A DNA stretch of 64,000 nt. Origin: Nicotiana tabacum (taxonomy: Eukaryota; Streptophyta; Magnoliopsida; Solanales; Solanaceae). The position numbers were made by a program, and so were the translations under genes. The notes under the pieces are model-generated. The model made no database searches, was not told where the DNA came from, and worked only from the letters and a program-made list of their open reading frames with translations. How positions within the stretch are numbered: the first letter of the stretch is position 1; every line of letters starts with the position of its first letter. Location: positions 183,861,276 to 183,925,275 of the forward strand of contig NC_134087.1 in assembly GCF_000715075.1 (NCBI RefSeq). Reading direction: 5' to 3'. Shown in pieces: positions 22,505 through 33,564 of this stretch.

Positions 22505-25500
22505 AAAACAATCGTTCGTCCTCGAACGGACAAAAGAAGGAAGTACCTGAGTCAGGGAGTAGATGAGGATAACAGCTTCGCATATCGGACTCGAACTCTC
22601 AGGTCGATGCCTCAGGAGGCTGACCTCTCCACTGAACACGAACAGAAGGGAAACTTTTGGATCTCAACTGACAAACCTGTCAGTCTAGAATAGCCACCGG
22701 CTCCTCCTCATATGAGAAGTCCTTGTCCAACTGGACAGTGCTGAAATCTAACACGTGGAATGGATCGGCGTGATACTTCCGAAGCATGAACACATGGAAT
22801 ACTAGATGCACGGCTGATAAGCTCGACGACAATGCAAGTCTATAAGCCACCTCTCCCACTCGATCAAGAATATCAAATGGACCAATGAACCTAGGGCTAA
22901 GCTTGCCCTTCTTCCCAAATCTCATCACGCCCTTCATAGGTGACACTCGGAGAAATACCCGCTCACCAACCATAAAAACCACATCTCAAACCTTACGATC
23001 TGCATAGCTTTTTTGCCTGGATTGAGCTGTATGAAGCCTATCCTGAATGATCCTGACCTTGTCCAAGGCCTCCTGAACCAGATCCGTACCCAACAACCGA
23101 GCCTCTCCCAGCTTAAACCATCCAACCGGAGATCGACTCTGCCTACCATATAAAGCCTCATAAGGAGCCATCTGGATACTCAACTGGTAGCTGTTGTTGT
23201 AGGCAAACTCTGCTAAAGGCAAAAACTTATCCCATGAACCTCCAAAGTCAAATAACATAACCTCAGAGCATATCCTCAAGAATTTGAATAGTCCGCTCGA
23301 ACTGCCCGTCCGTCTGAGGATGAAATGTAGTGCTCAACTCAACTTGAGTGCCCAACTCTCGCTGAACTTCTCTCCGGAACCGTGAGGTAAACTGCATGCC
23401 TCGGTCTGAAATGATAGATATAGGAACACCATGAAGACGAACAATCTCCCGGATATAGATCTCGGCTAACCTCTCAGATGAATAAGAGACTGCCACATGA
23501 ATGAAATGCGCTGACTTGGTCAGCCTATCAACAATGACCCATACTGCGTCGAACTTCCTCCGAGTCTGCGGGAGTCCAGTAACGAAGTCCATAGTGATCT
23601 ACTCCCACTTCCACTCGGGAAGCTCAATCCTCTGAAACAATCCACCAGGCCTCTAATGATCATACTTAACCTGCTGACAATTCAAACACCGAGCCACATG
23701 TGCAACAATATCCTTCTTCATTCTATGCTACCAATAATGTTGCCGCAAATCCTGATACATCTTCGCGGCGACCGGATGGATAGAGTACCGGGAACTATGG
23801 GCCTTCTCTAGAATCAACTCCCGAAGCCCATCCACATTAGGCACACAAACTCGACCCTGCAATCTCAAAACTCCATCAGCATCTAAGGTAACCTGCTTGG
23901 CACCTCTACGCTGCACCATGTCTCTAAGGACACACAAATGGTTTTGTGTGTCCATCAAACTGCCGATCACGGATACGCTCCAATAACGAAGAACGAGCGA
24001 CCGTGCAAACTAATACTCGACTAGGCTCAGAAATATCCAACCTCACAAATCGATTGGCCAAAGCCTGAACATCCAAAGCAAACGGCCTCTCACCGACTGG
24101 AATATAAGCAAGACTACCCATACTGACTAACTTTCTACTTAAAGCATCGGCCACCACATTGGCCTTTCCCGGGTGATATAAGATAGTGATATAATAATCC
24201 TTCAACAACTCCAACCACCTCCTCTGCCTCAAATTCAACTCCTTTTGCTTGAACTAATACTGAAGACTCTTGTGATCAGTGAACACCTCATATGCCACGC
24301 TGTACAGATAATGCCTCCAAATCTTCAGTGCGTGAACAATGGCTGTCAACTCTAAATCATGCACCGAATAATTCTTCTCATGAATCTTCAACTGCCGCGA
24401 AACATAGGCAATGACCTTACTATCCTGCATCAACACTGCACCAAGCCCAATGCGAGATGCATCACAATAAATAGAATAGTGCCCTGAACCTGTGGGCAAA
24501 ACTAACACCGGTGTTGTAGTCAAAGTTATCTTGAGCCTTTGAAAGCTCGCCTCACACTCGTCCGACCATCTGAACTGGGCACCCTTCTGGGTCAACCTGG
24601 TCATCGGGGCTGCGATAGATGAGAACCCCTCTACGAACCGACGATAGTAGCCTGCCAATCCCCAGAAACTCCGAATCTCTGTAGTTGATGCTGGTCTAGG
24701 CCAGTTCTTGACTACCTCAATCTTCTTCGGGTCAACCTGAATACCCTCTGCTAATACGACATGACCCAGGAATGCAACTGAACTCAACCAGAACTCACAC
24801 TTCGAGAACTTCGCATATAGCTGACTATCCTTCAGAGTCTGAAGAACCACTCTGAGATGCTGCTCGTGCTCCTCCTGGCTGCGGGAATATATTAGAATAT
24901 CATCAATGAAGACTATCATGAACGAATCCAAATAAGGCCTGAACACTCGGTTCATCAAATCCATAAAAGCTGCTGGGGCATTTGTCAACCCGAATGACAT
25001 AACCAAGAACTCATAATGACCGTACCGAGTGAATGCTGTCTTAGGGACATCGGATGCCCTAATCCTCAACTGATGGTAGCCAGATCTCAAGTCAATCTTT
25101 GAAAATACCTTGGCACCCTGAAGTTGATCGAACAAATCATCAATCCTCGGCAGTGGATACTTATTCTTGATGGTGACCTTGTTCAATTGCCGGTAATCAA
25201 TGCACATTCTCATCGAACCATCCTTTTTCTTAACAAACAACACCGGCACACCCCAAAGCGAAACGTTGTGTCTAATGAAACCCTTCTCAAGCAAGTCGTG
25301 CAACTGCTCCTTCAACTCTTTCAACTCTAGCGGGGCCATGCGATATGGCAGAAAAGAAATGAGCTGAGTGCCCGAAGCCAAATCGATGCAGAAATCAATA
25401 TCCCTATCGGGTGGCATCCTTGGCAGATCTGAAGGGAAAACCTCAAGAAACTCAGGAACCACGGGCACATAATCAATAGAGGGAAACTCAGCACTGGAAT

Positions 25501-25918
25501 CGCAAATATAAGCCAAATAGGCCAAACACCCCTTCTCGACCATACGCCGAGCCTTCACATACGAAATAACACTGCGGGTAGAATGACCAGGAGTCCCTCT
25601 CCACTCTAAACGAGGCAAATTCGATAAGGCTAAGGTCACAGTCTTGACATAGCAATCCAAGATAGCGTGGTACGGGGATAACCAGTTCATCCCCAATATA
25701 ACATTGAAGTCGACCATGTCTAAAAGCAACAAATCCACGCGAGTCTCAAGACCCCCAATCACAACTACACAAGAGCGATAGACTCGATCTACCATAATAG
25801 AATCACCCACCGGTGTAGATACATAAATAGGAATACTCAATGAATCACTAGGCACAACCAGATACAGTGCAAAATAAGATGACACATACGAATACGTAGA
25901 CCCCGGATTAAATAACAC
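22505..25918 (-). pseudogene. Gypsy pol: protease, reverse transcriptase, RNase H, integrase, chromodomain-like tail
   Basis: The 554-codon frame 25918-24254 starts with the protease, then RT ([43 protein letters not shown] and the catalytic FIDDILIYS) and RNase H ([13 protein letters not shown]). The protease motif reads FNPGSTYS, so the catalytic Asp of the family D-(S/P)-G motif is Asn. A TAG at 24251-24253 follows HKSLQY, and the same frame resumes with [14 protein letters not shown]. Frameshift near 23945. Integrase is in 23592-23263 (VIVDRLTKSAHF, IISDRGMQFTS and GQFERTIQILEDML, giving the D-D-E triad), then a frameshift near 23270 and the remainder to 22680. The tail after IL*D resembles a chromodomain. 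The polyprotein would copy and insert the element; this copy cannot make it in one piece. Confidence 0.93.
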
Positions 25919-26122
25919 TGAAGCATCTCTATCACAACCAGAATAGTACCTGTAATAACTACATCTGAAGCCTTAGCCTCGGGCCTAGATGGAAGGGCGT
26001 AACATCGGGGCTAGGCCCCACCACCCTGAATTACCTCTTTAGGACGGCCTGCTGTTGGCTGGCCTCCACCTCTGGCGGCCTGAGCTCCACCTCTAGGACC
26101 TCTATCTCCACCTCTAGCACCT

Positions 26123-27465
26123 CTACCCTACCTCTAACTGGCTGGGCGGGCTATGGAACACCTGGGGCCTGTACCATAGCACGAGAACCCTGATGCTGAG
26201 AGCTACCCGGTGCTCGAGGGCAAAACCTGGCAATGTGATCCGGATCACCACAAGTGTAACAAGCCCTCGGCTGCTGAGACTGCTTGCCCTGTCGACCTGA
26301 ATGACCACCTCAGAAACTCCAAAGTGGCGGTGCACTGATGAGAGCTGGTGGTGCACTGTAAGGCTGCTGATCAGAATAATGTGTCTGAGAACCACGACCA
26401 CCTGAAGTACCATGTGAGACCTGGATCTATGACGAGGTACCACTGAATCTGCCTGAATGACGGGGCCTCTTATCCGACCTATGACCACCTCCCTGTGACA
26501 GAACCATCTCAACTCTGCAGGCCACATTGGCCGCCTCCTGAAAGGTGATCTCACTCCCGGCCTCCTTGGCCATCTGAAGACGAATCAGCTGAATAAGACC
26601 ATCAATAAACCTCCTCACCCCCCTCTCTCTCTCTCTCGGTGGGAAGTATGACAAGAGCATGGCGAGCTAGATCGATGAACTTGGTATCATACTGGGTGAC
26701 CGTCATGGAACCCTGCTGGAGGCGCTCAAACTACCTCCGATAGGCCACTCTCTGAGTAACGGGGAGAAACTTTTCCAGAAACAATACTGTGAACTGCTCC
26801 CAAGTCAAAGATGGCGAACCAGCTGGTCTAGCTAAGTAATAATCCCTCCACCAAGTCTTGGAGGATCCAGACAGACGAAAGGTAGCAAAATCAACTCCAT
26901 TGGTCTCAGTGATCCCCATGTTCCGAAGAACCTCGTGACATCTATCCAGATAATCATGGGGATCCTCAGTAGATGCACCGCTGAATGTAGAAGTGAAGAG
27001 CTTGGTGAACCTATCCAGCCTCCACAAAGCATCGGCAGACATAGCCGCTCTATCGTTGGTCTGAGCTACTACACCCGGCTGAACTACTGGAATCTGAATC
27101 TGGGGAGCCACCTGCTCCAGAGTGCGAGTAGCAGGAGTCTAAGCCCCTCCTCCAGCCTGAAAAGTGGTTGGTGCTACAGGAAGCAAACCTGCTTGGGTGA
27201 CACTCTCCATGAGGCCCACCAATCGGACAAGAGCGTCCTGAAGAACTGGGGTGGCAATGAACCCCTCTGGGACCTGAGCTGGGCCCACCGGAACTGCTGG
27301 GGCCGTAACCTCTTCCTCAAAATCAACCTGAGGCTCCGCCACTGGTGCTGCTGCTCAGGGCTGAGCTCTGCCCCTACCTCGGCCTCGCCCTCTGCCCCTA
27401 GTGGAAGTTGCTGCTGGGGGCTCGGGATGCTGAGCGGTAGATGAGGAAGCGCATGTTCTCTCCAT
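26123..27465 (-). pseudogene. gag: Gypsy gag, broken
   Basis: The likely start is ATG at 27465 (MERTCASSSTAQHPEPPAAT), after a leader ending TTTTGCAG. The capsid part (Retrotrans_gag type) is clear in 27111-26731: RLDRFTKLFTSTFSGASTED, HEVLRNMGITETNGVDFATF, SKTWWRDYYLARP and LFLEKFLPVTQR. In-frame stops lie near 27360, at 27139 and at 26731. The frame shifts at a CT-dinucleotide run (about 26623-26638) and continues as GVRRFIDGLIQLIRLQMAKE. A zinc knuckle CYTCGDPDHIARFC can be read at about 26220-26262, after another frame break. Gag would assemble the particle and package RNA; here it is dead. Confidence 0.88.
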
Positions 27466-27647
27466 CTGCAAAAGGATAGAGTAGAAATCCAATTAGCATT
27501 GAGAAACAAATCCGCACGACAAGAAAGAACAAATGTGAAATTTTTCCTAACTCTGTATCCTCTGGAGGATAAATACAAACGTCTCCGTACCAATCCCTCA
27601 GACTCTACTAAGCTTGTCTGTGAACTATGAGACCAATGTAACATAGA

Positions 27648-27659
27648 GCTCTGATACTA
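27648..27659 (-). other. Primer-binding site (initiator tRNA-Met)
   Basis: The minus strand reads TAGTATCAGAGC, one base from the canonical TGGTATCAGAGC, three bases from the LTR end. Confidence 0.85.
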
Positions 27660-27662
27660 ACT

Positions 27663-30600
27663 TGTCCCGACCCGGATTTCCCACCCTCAAGAGTCGTGAT
27701 GGCGCCTACTAATGAGAGCTAGGCAAGCCAACCCTTAACTACCTTTTTCATTAACCAATTACTTTTTTTTTTCAATTACCAGCGATAATATGAAAACAAC
27801 GGAATTAAATAAATAACCGGAAGTCAACAATTTTTATAACTCAAGACTACGTCTATTACAACTTTCAAAACCTCAATACCCAAAACCTGGTGTCACAGTG
27901 TCACAGACTGTCTAAGAGTCACTACAAACAAGGCCTGAAGAAAATACAATAAACTGTTTCTGAACAAAAGAAAATGAAATAGGGAATAGAGATAGAAGGA
28001 GACACCAGGGCCCGCGAACGCCTGCAGGTCTACCTTGGGTCTCCGGGTGGACTGAAGGAAGCCCTCCAACTACTGTCTGTAAGCTTCTCTGGGATCTGCA
28101 GACATTGCAGAGTGTAGTATCAGAACAACCGACCCCATGTACTAGTAAGTGTCTAGCCTAACCTCGGCAAAATAGTGACGAGGCTAGGACCAGACTACCA
28201 AATAAATTTGTGCAATTTATTTATATACAGCGGAAAGAAAAATACAGAAGTAACCAGTAAATGTGGGAAGGGGAAACATGTTGTGGGGGGGGATAACGGT
28301 TCCGAGTAATAAGCATCAAATAAGGAAAGTAACAACATAACTACAATATCATCAAGAATCAGAAATCAACAATTTGCACGACATCACCCTTCGTGCTTTT
28401 ACTCTCGTCCTCACCAAATCAATCATAAAATAACAATGTGCACGGCATCACCTTTCGTGCTTTTACTCTCGTCCTCACCAAACAATATTTTATAACAAAG
28501 TGTGCACGGCATCACCCTTCGTGCTTTTACTCTCTTTCCTCACCATATAGTCAATGATAATCGGTAAGGAATGGTACATCGTACGACACGACATCACCCT
28601 TCATGCTTTACACTCTTTCCTCACAATAGCAAACAATGCACGACATCACCCTTCGTGCTTTAACGCTCTTCCTCACCCAAACAACAATCACAAACAGAGG
28701 GGCAAGGGAGTAAACAAATAATAATAGAAATCCCGGTAAGGAAACACAATTAAACAGTTAAATCACGGCAATGGAACAATATCAATAATCTCAGCATCCC
28801 GGCAAAGAAGATAATCAACAAAGCAACAAACATCCCGACAAGGGAGCAATTTAATAACTCTTTCTCTTTCTTTCACTTTTACTTCTTAACTCACTTTACC
28901 ACTTGAGCCAACGCTCCAAAGGGTTCAATCATTTCCTATACTTTCACACTTGGTAATATAACTCGAGCCGATGCTCCACGAAGTTCAAAGGTCACAATTT
29001 CTTTCACAAGCTTTTCACAACATATAGAAATCATCACTAAGGATTGAAAGACACAACAAAATCAGGATATTCACAATGTAAAGACTTAAAGTCATGCTAC
29101 ACACCAACGTATAGATACTCGTCACCATGCCTATACATCGTACTCAACAATTATCACAAAGCAAAAAGGACTCAACTCCTAATCCCTCAAGCTAAGGTTA
29201 GACCAAACACTTACCTCAAACTTCCACGGCCAAGTCAATCCCCAATTACCGCTTTTCCTCTCGAATTCGGCTCCAAATCAATTGTATCTATACATGAATG
29301 ACTTCATAACATCAACAAATGCTAAACAATTCGAATCCATTGCCTAATTATAGTTTTCTATTATTCTTTCCAAAAACCCAAAAATCGACCCCGGACCCGC
29401 TTGGTCAAAACACGAGGTTCGGACCAAAATCAAATCACTCATTCATCCACGAGCCCGAATATATAATTTATTTTTAAATCCAACTCTAAAACGAGGTCTA
29501 AATCAAGAAAAATCAAAAAGCCCTAACTTTACCCAAATCCTTAATTTTCTACCCTTAATCACATGTTTTAGGCCTAGAAATTCAATAGATGTTGATGAAA
29601 ATGGAAGAAAATAAGTTAAAAATTACTAACCCAAGAGTTTATGGTGAAATGATGCTTCAAAAGTCACCCTAGAACTTTGGAGAAGAAAGAGTTTATGAAA
29701 TTTTGGTGAAATCCCGTAATGGGTTATGTTTTGGGACTTTAAAATAACTGGGCAAAGTCCTTCTTCGCTTTCGCGATAAGCTCAACGCGTTCGCGATGAG
29801 TCAGGTCTGAAGACCTTCACGTTCGCGACATTGGGCTCGCGTTCGCGATGCTTTAGCACCTTGAGCCCTCGCGTTCGCGGGCCAGTGGCCGCGTTCACGT
29901 AGAACAAACTGGTGGCCCCTCCCCCTGCACCCTACGCGTTCGCGAGTGGAAGGACGCGTTCGCGAAGGGTCTCCCCCCTGAGTTTCGCGTCTTATCCTCC
30001 GCGTTCGCGAAGAAGCCAAAATGGCACCTAGGATCCTTGCCTTACGCGTTCGCGAAAGGGACCACGCGAACGCGAAGGGTAAAATCCCTGGGCACTAACA
30101 GCAGAAAACCTGCAACATTTCTTAAGCCAAAAATCATTCCGAAACACCTCCGAAACACTCCCGAGCCCTCGGGGCTCCTAACCAAACACATGCACTAACT
30201 CAACAACATCATACGAACTTATCTGTGCGATCAAATCGCCTAAATAACCTCAAAAACAACGAATCAAACCTCAAAACCAAGGATTTTTTTCCCAAAATTT
30301 CATAAAGCATCAATTTTAGCAATTTAGGTCCGAATCACGTCAAACGGACTCCATTTTCAACCGAATTTTGCAGAAATGTTTTTAACCATATATAAGACCT
30401 GTACCGCATGCCGGAACCAAAATACGGGCCTGATACCAACATGTTCTAATCAAAATTCATTTCAAAATTCCTTAAACATTTCCAGAAAATTATTTTACTT
30501 AAAAATTCATTTCTCGGGCTTGGGACCTCGGAATTCGATTCCGGGCATACGCCCACGTCCCATATTTTCCTACGCACCCTCCGGGACTGTCAAATCATGG

Positions 30601-30866
30601 GTCCTAGTCCGTTTATACAAAATGTTGACCGAAATCAAATTTACTCATTTTATAATCAAAACTTAGCATTTTTCACAGACTTTAATATTTAAGCCTTCCG
30701 GCCACGCGCCCTGACTGCGCACACAAACCGAGGGGACCCTACATGAGGTTTTCAAGGCCTCGGAAGCACAGAATGCAAATCTGTGCACAGAAGCATAGAA
30801 TGCAAATCTGTGCACAGAAGCACAGAATGCAATTAAAAACAAGTGATGACCCTTTGGGTCGTCACA
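27663..30866 (-). repeat. 5' LTR of the gypsy element (3204 bp)
   Basis: Plus strand TGTCCCGACCCGG to TTTGGGTCGTCACA, nearly collinear with the 3' LTR at 19425-22492. Differences seen include extra CGCGTTCGCG copies (29818-29880), a triplication of CAGAAGCACAGAATGCAA (30763-30835) and about 40 bp more near 30575-30605. The end base change TGTCAC to TGTCCC is a point mutation. Confidence 0.95.
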
Positions 30867-30871
30867 TATAT

Positions 30872-31906
30872 TCATATTCTTCACGACCGCACAATAATAT
30901 TTATCTAATTTCTGGTGTTTTTGGCTTTTTACCATAATATTTTACTAAAAAATTCAATATATTCATGAGTTTACAATAGAATTTAATGTGTACCAATAAA
31001 TGTAAAATAAATATCAATAAAGAATTGTGAAGGCAATAAATTATGATAGTCAGATTCTAACATATATGTCTTTTTTTTTCCTTCTTCTATTTAATTACCT
31101 CTCCTTTAGATCTCTTACATAATCTTTCAGTTCTAAAATTAATTCTCACCTTTTAGAGTAAATTTTCAGTTACAACTTTATATATGCTTTCATCACTTGT
31201 AACTGCGAAATTTGAAAGGACTTTTCACCACTAAATTCGAAACACCTTTATATAATTAGAAACACCTTATGCATTCACCATCTTAATTTTTCACAAACCA
31301 AATCAAAATTTTGTGCGGTATAATAGCAAAATTTATAGATACAAGGATGAACGAAGTGAGGGAATCAACACATTAATAATCCAAGGCCATTTGTAATTCC
31401 AAGCAATCATCAAAACTCTTACTAACTTGACCTCCAATCGATTATCATTGGGTGAAGGAAAAAGAAGAAAGGAAACAACAGGCAGAAGTTTTGTATTTTA
31501 GTTTTGCTCATAAACTACAATTAATTTGATATATTTGTGTGTATGTAATATTTTATCTTGATATATCTTCTTCTTTTTTTTTTTTTTGGTTGAAGCACTT
31601 TGAATTTATAGGAAATAATGATGAGAGTATTTTAAGAAAAAAATGCATTTTAGAAATTTTGCATAAAAGTAGGATGAGATTAAGGGGAGAAAAAGAAAAA
31701 TACGAACAAACAAAAGGAAAAGATAAGAGAAATAGAAAAATTACTAGAAAAGGGAAGGAAATGGAATATTCGGCCAAAATTGGAGCTTAATTTGAGAAGT
31801 ATAAGAAAAATTACTTTATTTATCCTTTTTCTTTTACTATAAGAAACTTTTTATAAAAAGTACTAATAACTATATTAAAAAATTATTAAATGTACAAACG
31901 AAATAT
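30872..31906. other. No gene seen; AT-rich
   Basis: The frames at 31539-31790 and 31553-31777 are low-complexity (Lys/Glu and Phe/Ser rich, on opposite strands of the same purine-rich tract) and are not called. Confidence 0.6.
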
Positions 31907-31907
31907 T

Positions 31908-32161
31908 ACTCCCTTTGATTCAATTTATGCGAAATTTTTCGGAGTATGAAGGACAAACTGACTAATTTTTAATGTAAATTCGGACATAGAATTTTCAAAT
32001 ATTTTAAAAATAAAATTTATATATGCAGAAACTAAAGTACTATATATCATAATAGTTAATAACTCAGAATATTTAAAAAAAAAATTAGAAATGTGCTCAA
32101 AGATAAATTTATTGGACTTTCAAATAGTAACAGATACACATAAAATGGCAGAAGGAATATA
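31908..32161. mobile_element. Stowaway-like MITE, degenerate
   Basis: The left end ACTCCCTTTGATTCAATTTA matches the CTCCCTC-(N)-TTCAATTTATG terminus common in plants, and the right end, read in reverse complement (TTCCTTCTGCCATTTTATGT), is an imperfect partner. About 250 bp, AT-rich, no frame; TA flanks are plausible for a TA duplication. Confidence 0.55.
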
Positions 32162-32864
32162 TATTGATATACATAAAGATGAAAACACATTTATGCAAAT
32201 ACATCTATCTATATATGCACACACATTCATGAAAAGTGAAAGTACTTTTATTTGAAGTAGGAAGATGATAAGTATAAGAAAAAAAGTTTCAAAAGCATTA
32301 TTACTATATTTTAATTAAAATATTTGCACATGAAAAATAATTTTATAATCGCGCGAAGCGCGGCCAAATACACTAGTGTAAGTATAAATAAGCTTTCTTG
32401 CATGAAATAATAAATACTAAGAAGAATTAAATTTTGCTCATTCTTAGAGCTAATAGGTACTCACAATCTTGGAGATTTTAAATGGGGGTATGAAGCAAAA
32501 AACCAATAAAGAGAAACCTCAATGCTATCGTGAAAACACAATAAGGAAGACCTTTAGAGTAACTCTAACGGCTTTTTAGAGGTGTGCTTAGGCTAGCTGT
32601 CATTTTATTGAGACATAGAAAAGGAAAAATGAGGTCCATAAGATAACTGCATATCAGTGTCGTCGCAACCCCTAGTTGCAACATCTATTTTCAAATGACA
32701 TTGTGGCTCGATTTTTCGATACTCAGTATATTTACTGTAATTAGTGTCATGGAAGCTGAAGTAAAGAGTAATGCAGATTTTAATTTTGAACCAGCTAAAC
32801 TAACCTGATATTGTTGGAATTTGGACTTACGTTAATTGGTTATAGCCTGAAAGGATAGTGACGT
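32162..32864. other. No gene seen
   Basis: Holds the Helitron end at 32350-32376. From about 32812 the sequence TGTTGGAATTTGGACTTACG could be the start of an older LTR split by the 32865 insertion, but no partner end was found. Confidence 0.5.
32350..32376 (+). mobile_element. Helitron 3' terminus
   Basis: CGCGC-GAA-GCGCG gives a perfect 5-bp stem with a 3-base loop (32350-32362), then ten bases, then CTAG followed by T (32373-32377). This is the textbook Helitron end in an otherwise AT-rich stretch. Confidence 0.75.
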
Positions 32865-33253
32865 TGTTGTGAACCAGGATAACACAAATGATTTGCATGG
32901 GCCAGTTATTTGGACAGAGGCTATTGAGCCCGGGGCTAAATTGCGAAGAGACCCAAGAATCAGAAAGCCCAACAAGAGATTTGTCTGGGATCCGGGTTAA
33001 GGAAGCACGTGACGAAGTGAGTAAAAGGGGCCATCGTCTGGGTTTGGAGGATTAGGCAAATGTTATGTGAAAAGCTCTGTACTTCCCGTCTCTTTCTGTC
33101 CAAGCTTCTCATCTCCTTCTTCCATGGTGTATTTCTAGCTTCGCATCCCTGTTATCCTGCAGCTATCCTTTTTACTATTTCATTGCAAAGTCCAGTTGAT
33201 TGTAATTCGAATCAATATAGCCAGTTGGTTTGGTCGATATTTGGTTTATTACA
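32865..33253 (+). repeat. 5' LTR (389 bp)
   Basis: Nearly collinear with 36374-36770; differences include GAACCAGG/GAAACCGG near the start, a 3-bp TTC and small indels near the 3' end. The following sequence, TTGATGCTTTCATCCAG, is not the initiator-Met primer site; the priming tRNA is not identified. Confidence 0.95.
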
Positions 33254-33279
33254 TTGATGCTTTCATCCAGAGGTCTTCA

Positions 33280-33564
33280 ATGAAGGACCAAATATTTCGA
33301 ACTATCGATGATTCAATTAAGGTCGTGAAGGATTCGTGGTCAAAGGATATCGCTGAAATTCATTCATTGTTACATGAGTTTGCTGCAAACCTTGCAACGA
33401 GTAAGCCTACTCCAGTGGAATTCCGACGATTTAGCGGCGAGGATCCAGAGTTATGGATTTCTCAGGCTGAGCGCTACTTTAAATTCTACGGCACATTAGA
33501 AAATAACAAATTATTACGTGCGTCTATTTATCTCGAAGGTGAGGCATTGGATTGGTTCCGATAG
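33280..33564 (+). CDS. gag: Truncated gypsy-type Gag N-terminus (94 aa)
   Basis: ATG at 33280 opens MKDQIFRTIDDSIKVVKDSW; the following FRRFSGEDPELWISQAERYF and LRASIYLEGEALDWF match the Retrotrans_gag-type domain of plant Ty3/gypsy elements. The frame is closed by TAG at 33562-33564 where related elements have a tryptophan after DWFR (TGG to TAG is a single change). The same frame continues directly with gag-like NKQLRDWEHFVAKVRIRFRK in the next entry. Gag would form particles; this short product could at most be a fragment unless the stop is read through. Confidence 0.75.
   Translation: MKDQIFRTIDDSIKVVKDSWSKDIAEIHSLLHEFAANLATSKPTPVEFRRFSGEDPELWISQAERYFKFYGTLENNKLLRASIYLEGEALDWFR

Larger units (their letters stand above)
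19425..30866 (-). mobile_element. Full-length Ty3/gypsy element, chromovirus-like, 11.4 kb
   Basis: Two ~3.1-kb LTRs flank gag and pol on the minus strand. The TATAT target duplication is present on both sides (19420-19424 and 30867-30871), so boundaries are firm. Pol order is protease, RT, RNase H, integrase, which is Ty3/gypsy, and the tail after integrase (GKKGKLSPRFIGPF..., EEEPVAIL) suggests a chromovirus such as Tekay/Del. Stops and frameshifts are spread through gag and pol, so this copy is not autonomous. Confidence 0.95.

Noticed and set aside
31539..31790. Lys/Glu-rich and Phe/Ser-rich frames
   Set aside because: Opposite strands of a purine-rich AT tract; no motif.
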